The translations under genes and the position numbers were made by a program. 5,236 nt of DNA from Candidatus Latescibacterota bacterium (GTDB lineage: Bacteria; Latescibacterota; UBA2968; UBA8231): contig JAJDTN010000060.1 in assembly GCA_022827165.1 (NCBI GenBank), positions 1-5,236 on the forward strand, given 5' to 3'. The first letter of the stretch is position 1. Each line of letters opens with the position of its first letter. The notes below the pieces were generated by a model. It was not told the DNA's origin and searched no databases. It worked only from the letters and a program-made list of their open reading frames with translations. Positions 1 to 4,651 of this stretch are shown here, piece by piece.

Positions 1-647
1 TGCCAGTACCCCTTGGCCTTGGCGGAGCCCGTATTGTCCCGGTCCCACCTCGCTCCGATGAACCCGACCTGCTGGTGGCCCAGGCGGATCAAGTGCTCCG
101 TGGCCTCGTAGAATCCCGCCCTCTCGTCCAGCACGACACCACTCAGGTCCGGCATCGGGTGATGGAACGTCACCACCGGAACCCGTCCCCCCACGGCGCT
201 CAGAATGCGCGCCCCCTCTCCTTCTTCTCCCCTGGTATGGATGAACAGACCGTCCACCCGCCGGGAGAGGAGCTGCTTGATCTGCCGAACGTCGGCGTTG
301 CCGTGCTTCCCGGGAACACACATGGCGATCAGCACCTGGTACCGCTGTCTTTCAGCCGCTCTCAGAATGTGATCGGCCTGGGGGCCGAAGGGCTCCCGCG
401 AGATCTCGTAGGTGAGCAGGCCCATGGTGCTCGTCCGGCCCTTGACGATACCCTGGGCGATCAGATTGGGATTGTAGTCCATGTCGGCAGCTACCCTCTT
501 CACCAGTTTTCTGGTCTTGGCCGCCACCAGTGCCGACACCTTCGGATCCTGGGAGAGAGCCCGCGAGACGGTGGAGTACGAGATCCCGGACTCCCGCGCG
601 ATATCCTTGATGGTGACTTGCTTCTTTCCCGTCTGCTTCGATTCCAT
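1..647 (-). CDS. LacI-family transcriptional regulator (C-terminus beyond window)
   Basis: This is a DNA-binding sugar-responsive regulator; 215 residues are visible of a family length of about 330-350. The N-terminal helix-turn-helix spans residues 11-31 (VTIKDIARESGISYSTVSRAL), a textbook LacI/PurR signature. The hinge helix is near residues 62-71 (LIAQGIVKGRT), with I67 where E. coli LacI has the minor-groove Leu56. A periplasmic-binding-protein-like effector domain follows: MGLLTYEI near 75, a DGLFIHTR strand near 132, VPVVTFHHPM near 156, and GHQQVGFIGARW at 190-201. The reading frame is still open at base 3. The ATG at 647-645 is chosen because the helix-turn-helix begins about 10 residues in; its Shine-Dalgarno is weak (AGAGACC just upstream). 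The gene is transcribed divergently from the plus-strand operon, which is the usual layout for a local regulator. The effector cannot be read from the sequence. Confidence 0.95.
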   Translation of the reverse strand, partial: MESKQTGKKQVTIKDIARESGISYSTVSRALSQDPKVSALVAAKTRKLVKRVAADMDYNPNLIAQGIVKGRTSTMGLLTYEISREPFGPQADHILRAAERQRYQVLIAMCVPGKHGNADVRQIKQLLSRRVDGLFIHTRGEEGEGARILSAVGGRVPVVTFHHPMPDLSGVVLDERAGFYEATEHLIRLGHQQVGFIGARWDRDNTGSAKAKGYW

Positions 648-708
648 TGGTCTCTGCCCGGAAGCCGGAACCTGCGCACCCGCCCTTGTCCCCAAGGGCT
701 CAACTCGG

Positions 709-744
709 GTTCCAAGGAACTAGGGGCCCGCCTATGGATGTCAA
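709..744 (-). promoter_or_regulatory. Candidate promoter/operator of the LacI-family gene
   Basis: On the minus strand a perfect TTGACA -35 box lies at 744-739. After a 16-bp spacer comes TAGTTC at 722-717, a poor -10 match (2 of 6). An inverted repeat GTTCC-AA-GGAAC occupies 709-720 and overlaps that -10 position, about 60 bp before the ATG. This is the geometry expected for autorepression or for another regulator. The -35 match is seen directly; promoter function is inferred and the weak -10 lowers confidence. Confidence 0.3.
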
Positions 745-836
745 GGAACCGCCGCCCCACCCTCGGCAGAGGCGGCCGTCGATGTCCGTCGATCGCCGCG
801 GCACCTGCCCCCCCGTCCCTTTCGCGGATGGATGGG

Positions 837-850
837 TGCCATCGTTTGCA
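837..850 (+). promoter_or_regulatory. LacI-type operator candidate, site 1
   Basis: TGCCATCGTTTGCA is an imperfect palindrome with a central CG; 5 of 7 base pairs are symmetric (T-A, G-C, C-G, A-T, C-G). It fits the general LacI/CcpA-class pattern TGNNANCGNTNNCA and differs from site 3 by a single base. It lies about 190 bp upstream of the regulator start and 85 bp (centre to centre) from site 2, close to eight helical turns. Assignment to the adjacent LacI-type protein is inference from proximity and motif class. Confidence 0.6.
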
Positions 851-921
851 GAGGGAAGCTGTTTCCGGAGGACCGTCTGGCCTCTCTTCCCGTCTGTCAT
901 CCGCCCTGTGAACGGAGGGCA

Positions 922-935
922 TACGATCGTTTGCA
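922..935 (+). promoter_or_regulatory. LacI-type operator candidate, site 2
   Basis: TACGATCGTTTGCA shares the ten-base core ATCGTTTGCA with sites 1 and 3, in the same orientation. The left half is less well conserved around the CG centre, with 4 of 7 pairs symmetric. However, the overlapping 16-mer GCATACGATCGTTTGC (919-934) is palindromic at 7 of 8 pairs about a GATC centre. It sits 71 bp centre to centre from site 3. Binding is inferred. Confidence 0.5.
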
Positions 936-992
936 CTCCCGTGCCGGCGCCGGGGCTCTCGGATACTCCTCACTCCCCTCGGGTCCCGTCGG

Positions 993-1006
993 TGCTATCG
1001 TTTGCA
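993..1006 (+). promoter_or_regulatory. LacI-type operator candidate, site 3
   Basis: TGCTATCGTTTGCA is palindromic at 5 of 7 pairs about a central CG and is nearly identical to site 1. It contains TGC-TATCGT (993-1001), which also resembles an extended -10 element (TGn plus 4 of 6 TATAAT matches) on the plus strand, although I find no good -35 at the right distance. If that promoter is real, transcripts would start near 1008, and a repressor bound here would block RNA polymerase directly. This last step is inference. Confidence 0.55.
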
Positions 1007-1083
1007 CCTTTTTCCTTCCTCGCCGCCCTTTGCGCTGCGTGACCATTGCTCTCGGTACTGGAGACCTTGGGAGGAAACGATCC

Positions 1084-1125
1084 ATGAACCAGCCCATGGG
1101 CTCCGCCCACGCGGACAGGCTCTGA
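1084..1125 (+). CDS. 13-codon mini-ORF behind a strong Shine-Dalgarno
   Basis: ATG at 1084 is preceded by GGGAGGA at 1069-1075 with an 8-nt spacer, the best ribosome-binding site in the intergenic region. It opens a 13-codon frame, MNQPMGSAHADRL, ending in TGA at 1123-1125. It lies about 80 bp downstream of operator site 3, where the first gene of a LacI-regulated transcript would be expected. It could be a leader peptide, or the surviving start of a gene lost by mutation. Reading through the stop gives about 20 more sense codons (LISQLFNGVLQS onward) before another stop, and I recognise no family. It could also be chance. Confidence 0.3.
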   Translation: MNQPMGSAHADRL

Positions 1126-1528
1126 CTCATCTCCCAGTTGTTCAATGGCGTCCTTCAGTCGATCCTGCCGCGGTCCCTGCTGTGCTGATCTGCTGTCGCC
1201 TGAGCGGTGGTCCGTGCTCCAGCGGTCTCTACCATGGCCTTGACGCGTTTGCAGGACATCAGAGCCTGCATCTTTTGGCGCTCCCTATCCAGAGGTGCCC
1301 ACGGAGCCGACTTGCTTTGGTCACGTCCGAAACCCCTTCCCCTTGGCAACCCCTAGCCCAAGATACCCGGCTCCCCTAACCCCCGCAATGAGCAGGGCCA
1401 TCCGGTCATTTCGATGGACACCAGGAATTGGAACTGCACGATCCGGCCGACCGCGGAACACCGGGACGCACCATCTGCCTGGTGATGGAATCCCAAGGGA
1501 GTGCAACCGCCTGTCGGCACCCATCGGT

Positions 1529-1560
1529 CCTGCCGGCGGGCTCCTGACGGAGGATCCTCC
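1529..1560. repeat. Two adjacent 12-bp palindromes upstream of the operon
   Basis: CCTGCCGGCGGG (1529-1540, 5 of 6 pairs symmetric) and GGAGGATCCTCC (1549-1560, perfect) have centres exactly 20 bp apart, about two helical turns. They flank and overlap the candidate -35 box. They are unlike the TGCNATCGTTTGCA operators, so if functional they would be read by a different protein. G+C-rich palindromes of this length can also arise by chance. Confidence 0.35.
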
Positions 1561-1573
1561 CCGCGGCTATATT
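1544..1573 (+). promoter_or_regulatory. Candidate operon promoter (CTGACG-N18-TATATT)
   Basis: A -35-like CTGACG (1544-1549, 4 of 6 to TTGACA) is followed after 18 bp by TATATT (1568-1573, 5 of 6 to TATAAT). This places a transcription start near 1580, about 37 nt before the TTG start of the dioxygenase gene. A perfect 12-bp palindrome (1549-1560) fills most of the spacer. A small inverted repeat GTCGG (1576-1580) / CCGAC (1592-1596) falls in the would-be untranslated leader. This is the only A/T-rich hexamer close to the operon start. Confidence 0.4.
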
Positions 1574-1616
1574 CAGTCGGCAGGGACAGTACCGACCCAC
1601 CGACAGGAGTCGAGCC

Positions 1617-2342
1617 TTGGAAGGGCTGGACCAGCGGCTGGACCAGCTGGAGCGCGACGGATTCCTCCTCCTGGAGGGCGTCCTCACGCCGCAGGAGACG
1701 GACCACGTGCGGCAGCGCGTCGACCACGCCCGCGAGCAGGGCTGGGAGGAGGGCCTGAACGAGGTCGGCAACATGTGGTTCGACACCCTCCTCGACCGCG
1801 AACCGGAGAGCTTCGCCCCCCTGGTGGCGCATCCCGGCCTGCGCCCCGTGCTCGAAGGCATGATGGGGCCCCAGTGCCAGTTGCGCAGCTTCCGGGCCCA
1901 CATCAATCCCGGGGCCTACGTGCAGGAATGGCACATGGACTTCTACGGCTACTGGCGGGAGCGGCGGCGGCTGGGGGCGCGGCTGGCGGTTCCGCCGGCG
2001 GGCCTGAACACCACCTTCTACCTGCAGGACAACGACCCGGGCGAGGGGCACCTCAAGTTCATCAGGAACGGCCACCTCGCGGAGCCGCCCCACCTGGAGC
2101 CGATGGACCGGCCGAAGTTCGAGGCCTGGTGCGAGGCGCAGGAGCACGTGGTCCTCTACCCGAAGGCCGGCGACTGCGTCGTCTTTCTGAGCCACATCCC
2201 CCACCAGGGAGCCAAGGAGCGCGACGACATGGAGCGCTCCAACGTGGTCTGCCACTACCAGGTGACGCCGATGCACGAGAGCGTCTGGTTCGTGTCGCGG
2301 CCCCGGGGCTACCTGGGCACCTTCCCCCTGGCCCACAGTTGA
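1617..2342 (+). CDS. PhyH (phytanoyl-CoA dioxygenase)-family Fe(II)/2-oxoglutarate oxygenase
   Basis: A 241-residue soluble non-haem iron oxygenase. These enzymes use O2 and 2-oxoglutarate to hydroxylate or otherwise oxidise small molecules. The N-terminus has the family opening (LERDGFLLLEGVLTPQE, 11-27). The iron-binding HxD is H106-x-D108 in QEWHMDFYGYW. The distal iron ligand is most likely H196 in SHIPHQGAKE, the position of the usual HGS. R207 in ERSNVVCHYQ is the probable 2-oxoglutarate-binding arginine. NTTFYLQDNDPGEGHLKFI (131-149) is the typical double-stranded beta-helix strand of this family. The start is TTG at 1617, with AGGAG at 1605-1609 and a 7-nt spacer; no ATG lies close to the conserved N-terminus. 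It is the first recognisable cistron of the operon. The substrate is unknown; a sugar-derived or osmolyte-like compound is a guess from context. Confidence 0.93.
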   Translation: MEGLDQRLDQLERDGFLLLEGVLTPQETDHVRQRVDHAREQGWEEGLNEVGNMWFDTLLDREPESFAPLVAHPGLRPVLEGMMGPQCQLRSFRAHINPGAYVQEWHMDFYGYWRERRRLGARLAVPPAGLNTTFYLQDNDPGEGHLKFIRNGHLAEPPHLEPMDRPKFEAWCEAQEHVVLYPKAGDCVVFLSHIPHQGAKERDDMERSNVVCHYQVTPMHESVWFVSRPRGYLGTFPLAHS

Positions 2343-2352
2343 GGAGCGAACC

Positions 2353-2877
2353 ATGCGTTGCACACGATCGAACCCTCTGACCGCCTTCGCCGCCATCGCC
2401 GCGGTTTCCCTGCTTGCCGGCTGCGCTTCCGAGCCGGTGGAGGAGCCGCCCGCCGCCGAGACCCCCGCCGCCGCGCCGGCCGAGGCCGCGTACGACCCGC
2501 AGCGTTTCGACGACCGCCCCGCCGGCGTGGTCCGCGCCTACCTGCGGGCCCAGGACGCCCTCGCCCACGACCGCTTCGACGAGGCCGCCGCGGCCCTGAC
2601 AGCCCTCGCCGGGCACGCCACCGGCGACCTGCGCCCCCTGGCCGAGTCGGCGGCGCAGGCCGCGGACCTGGCCGGCGCGCGTCTCGCCTTCCGGGACCTG
2701 TCGGCGAAGCTGATCGAGTCGCCCCTGCCCGAGGGGCTGGGCGTGGCCTTCTGCCCCATGGCCTTCGACAACGAGGGCGGCCGCTGGATCCAGTCGGAGG
2801 GTGAGATCATGAACCCCTACTACGGGGCCGCCATGCTGCGCTGCGGCGTCTTCGAGAGCGCCGACGAAAGCGGCTGA
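2353..2877 (+). CDS. DUF3347-domain lipoprotein
   Basis: A 174-residue predicted lipoprotein. A basic N-terminus and hydrophobic stretch (residues 9-22) lead to the lipobox LLAGC, with C24 as the lipidated cysteine and Ala at +2, consistent with outer-membrane sorting in a diderm. An Ala/Pro/Glu-rich linker (about 26-47) follows. The mature domain resembles DUF3347: helical AYLRAQDALAHDRFDEAAAA (62-81), then LAFRDLSAKLIE (111-122) and the signature CPMAF at 134-138, NPYYG at 154-158 and MLRCG at 161-165. The conserved CPM and C164 suggest metal (copper-type) binding, because this domain also occurs with CusB-like efflux adaptors; that role is inferred. ATG at 2353 has GAGGAG (2341-2346) overlapping the preceding stop, so it is translationally coupled to the dioxygenase. 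It is an unexpected partner for sugar enzymes. Confidence 0.85.
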   Translation: MRCTRSNPLTAFAAIAAVSLLAGCASEPVEEPPAAETPAAAPAEAAYDPQRFDDRPAGVVRAYLRAQDALAHDRFDEAAAALTALAGHATGDLRPLAESAAQAADLAGARLAFRDLSAKLIESPLPEGLGVAFCPMAFDNEGGRWIQSEGEIMNPYYGAAMLRCGVFESADESG

Positions 2878-2882
2878 GCCGC

Positions 2883-3725
2883 GTGCGCATCGCCTACGGC
2901 ACCTACGCCATGCCGGACATGCCCCTCGAGGAGGCGGCGCCGCTGCTGGCGGAGATCGGCTACGACGGGGTCGAGGTCTGCGCCGGCCCGCGCCACGCCG
3001 CCTCCATGCCCGAGGAGATGGACGCCGGCCGGCGGCGGAGACTGCGCGAGCTGCTCCGGCGGCTGGGCCTCGGCATCCCGGCGGTGTTCACCCTCGGCCA
3101 CGTGCTCGCCGAGGACGAGGACGGTCACCGGCGCACGCGGGAGCACGTGCGGCGCTGCGCCGGGCTCGCCCGCGACCTGGGCGCCGCGGCGCCCGTGGTG
3201 GCCCTCGGCATCGGCGGCCGCAGCGACCAGTGGGAGGACGTGAAGGGCCGGATCGTCGATCAGCTCGGCGACTACGGGCGGCTGGCGCGGGAAGAGGGCT
3301 TTCTCTTCGCCGGGGAGGCCCACTGCGGCGCCGCCGTCGACCGCTCGGAGCGCGCCCTGTGGGCGATCGAGAGCGTCGGCAGCCCGGCGGTGCGCCTGCA
3401 CTTCGACATCGTCCACTTCTACCTGGCGGGCGAGGACGAGACCGGGGCCGTGGAGCGGCTGCTGCCGATCACCGGTCACACCCACGTCACAGACGCCCGC
3501 AGGCACGGCGACGGCCGCTTCGACCTGCTGCTCCTCGGAGAGGGGGACCTCGACGCGGCGGCCTACGTGAAGGCCATGGCCGCGGGCGGCTGGGAGAGCT
3601 TCCTCACCCTGGAGGTGAGCGGCCGCATCTGGGGGCGGGACGACTACGACGCGGCAGCCGCCGCCCGAACCAGCTACGCCTCGATGACCCGGGCCTTCGA
3701 CGAGGCGGGCGTCGAGCGGGGATGA
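2883..3725 (+). CDS. Sugar phosphate isomerase/epimerase-like TIM barrel (xylose isomerase-like/AP endonuclease 2 fold)
   Basis: A 280-residue cytoplasmic TIM-barrel protein of the family that contains IolE/IolI-type, hydroxypyruvate-isomerase-like and ketose 3-epimerase-like enzymes. Strand 1 is RIAYGTYAMPD (2-12), with EIGYDGVEVC (24-33) next. Candidate divalent-metal ligands are E145 (FAGEAH), D175 and H178 (HFDIVHF), H199 or H201 (GHTHVTDAR) and E244 (LTLEVSG). LLGEGDLDAAAYV (218-230) matches the family's GEGDxD motif. The start is GTG at 2883, 5 nt after the lipoprotein stop; it is preferred because the next in-frame ATG (residue 10) would delete strand 1. There is no clear Shine-Dalgarno, so translation probably depends on coupling. 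It ends in an ATGA overlap with the next gene. The reaction is likely isomerisation, epimerisation or dehydration of a sugar or inosose; the exact substrate cannot be read. Confidence 0.9.
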   Translation: MRIAYGTYAMPDMPLEEAAPLLAEIGYDGVEVCAGPRHAASMPEEMDAGRRRRLRELLRRLGLGIPAVFTLGHVLAEDEDGHRRTREHVRRCAGLARDLGAAAPVVALGIGGRSDQWEDVKGRIVDQLGDYGRLAREEGFLFAGEAHCGAAVDRSERALWAIESVGSPAVRLHFDIVHFYLAGEDETGAVERLLPITGHTHVTDARRHGDGRFDLLLLGEGDLDAAAYVKAMAAGGWESFLTLEVSGRIWGRDDYDAAAAARTSYASMTRAFDEAGVERG

Positions 3726-4651
3726 GGTTGTTCTCGGTCGGCGAGGAGGCGGTGGCCCTGCCCGCCGGGGCCTCCGCCCACAGCCGCCGCACCGACGTCC
3801 GCTGCCGGGGCCGCCACCTCTTCTCCCTGAGCCAGGGCCCCTTCCGCGCCTACCTCTATCCGGTGTACACCCCCTCCGGCGTGCCCGTCACCTCCGAGAG
3901 TCCCGTCGACCACCCCCACCACAACTCGGTGTGGATCGCCGCCGACCGCGTCGTGGCGGAGCTGCCCTTCGCCGGCGGCGACCACGAGCCGGGGACCTAC
4001 AACTTCTACGTGAACGACACCTTCCAGGGGCGGGCCCCCGGGCGCATCGAGGCCGTCGGCCTGGAGCACGAGGAGCGCGCCGAGGGATACCTGCGGCTGA
4101 CCCGGCGGCTGCAGTGGCGCGGGCCCCGGGAGTGGGGCGCCCCCGAGGGGCGGGCCGTGGCCACCGAGGAGCGCGTCATCGACGTGCGCCCCCTGGATGG
4201 GGCCAACGTCATCGACGTGCGCTCGCGCCTGTCGCCCACGGAGTGGGATCTGCGGATCGGCCCCACGCGCCACGCCTGGTTCGGCGTGCGCCTGGCCGAG
4301 GGCCTGCGGCCGAGCCACGGAGGGCAGGTGACGGACTCGGCAGGGCGGCGCGGACCCGCGGCCGTGAGCGGGAGCGTGTCCGCCTGGGTGGATTGCTCCG
4401 GTCCCGCCGGCGGGGGACGAACCGCGGGCGTGGCTCTCATGCCCCACGGCGACACCGCCGGCCACCCCTGGTACGTCACCGAATGGGGCACCATGACGGT
4501 GAATCCCTGCGCCGCCGCGGCCGTGACCGTGGAGCGCGGCTCCGAATTCGCATCCGGCCTGCGCCTGGTCGTCCACGACGGCGGGGCGGAGACCGCCGAC
4601 CTGCCGGGACACCACCGGCGCATCGAGGAGGAGGTGGAAGCAGATGGCTGA
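3722..4651 (+). CDS. DUF6807 family protein (formerly annotated 'PmoA family')
   Basis: A 309-residue protein with no signal peptide. The family signature is clear: FRAYLYPVYTPSGVPVT (41-57), then the DHPHH motif at 63-67 followed by NSVWIAAD, and PTRHAWFGVRLAEGL (181-195) with WYVTEWGTMTVNP (250-262) in the C-terminal half. Databases have called this family 'methane oxygenase PmoA', but it is unrelated to the membrane methane mono-oxygenase subunit; nothing here suggests methane oxidation. Members are frequent in carbohydrate loci of Planctomycetota-like bacteria, and I know of no secure biochemical role. The His cluster suggests a metal or catalytic site (inference). ATG at 3722 overlaps the preceding TGA by 4 bp (ATGA), indicating tight coupling. 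The frame is open far upstream, but that part is only an antisense-like shadow over the isomerase gene. Confidence 0.88.
   Translation: MRLFSVGEEAVALPAGASAHSRRTDVRCRGRHLFSLSQGPFRAYLYPVYTPSGVPVTSESPVDHPHHNSVWIAADRVVAELPFAGGDHEPGTYNFYVNDTFQGRAPGRIEAVGLEHEERAEGYLRLTRRLQWRGPREWGAPEGRAVATEERVIDVRPLDGANVIDVRSRLSPTEWDLRIGPTRHAWFGVRLAEGLRPSHGGQVTDSAGRRGPAAVSGSVSAWVDCSGPAGGGRTAGVALMPHGDTAGHPWYVTEWGTMTVNPCAAAAVTVERGSEFASGLRLVVHDGGAETADLPGHHRRIEEEVEADG
4627..4635 (+). promoter_or_regulatory. Strong Shine-Dalgarno for the FAH-family gene
   Basis: GGAGGAGGT lies inside the 3' end of the DUF6807 gene, with an 8-nt spacer to the ATG at 4644. It fixes the start codon and is the strongest ribosome-binding site among the five cistrons, which suggests the hydrolase is made efficiently. 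Confidence 0.8.

Larger units (their letters stand above)
648..1616. other. Long divergent intergenic/leader region
   Basis: Between the regulator and the first structural gene lie about 970 bp in which I recognise no protein family in any frame. The open frames here are short, mutually overlapping and of low-complexity R/P/G/A composition. A 62% G+C line (1321-1380) is lower than the operon lines I counted. The region does contain organised elements, listed separately: a regulator-facing -35 box with an inverted repeat, three operator-like repeats (837-1006), a mini-ORF with a strong ribosome-binding site (1069-1125), and a candidate promoter with palindromes (1529-1573). From about 1130 to 1525 I see no gene, no RNA family and no strong terminator. 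A decayed gene or a long untranslated leader are both possible. Confidence 0.6.

Noticed and set aside
75..911. A 278-codon plus-strand frame across the regulator gene
   Set aside because: It runs antisense through the LacI-type helix-turn-helix and effector domain, and its product has no recognisable features.
897..1349. Two minus-strand frames in the same phase (1155-1349 and 897-1145) separated by one stop, considered as a broken gene
   Set aside because: The combined product is basic and low in information, with no family I recognise. A single in-phase stop is not enough evidence for a pseudogene at this G+C content.
1469..1484. Inverted repeat CACCA-TCTGCC-TGGTG as a terminator
   Set aside because: The stem is only 5 bp with no following T-run on either strand, and no gene ends nearby.
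1295..2380. A 361-codon plus-strand frame overlapping the PhyH gene
   Set aside because: It is out of frame with the PhyH gene, rich in R/P/G/A, and lacks family motifs; the overlapping 241-residue frame has a complete iron-binding signature.
1353..2396. A 347-codon open frame on the minus strand opposite the dioxygenase gene
   Set aside because: It is antisense to the well-supported PhyH gene, with V/H/R/P/G-rich composition and no recognisable motif. Long antisense frames are expected in DNA this rich in G+C.
3674..4615. A 313-codon minus-strand frame opposite the DUF6807 gene
   Set aside because: It is a G+C-driven antisense shadow with no domain signature, whereas the sense strand has clear DUF6807 motifs and operon junctions.
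3722..4651. Methane mono-oxygenase subunit reading of the 'PmoA family' protein
   Set aside because: It has no transmembrane segments and no copper-membrane mono-oxygenase features. The name is a legacy label for DUF6807.
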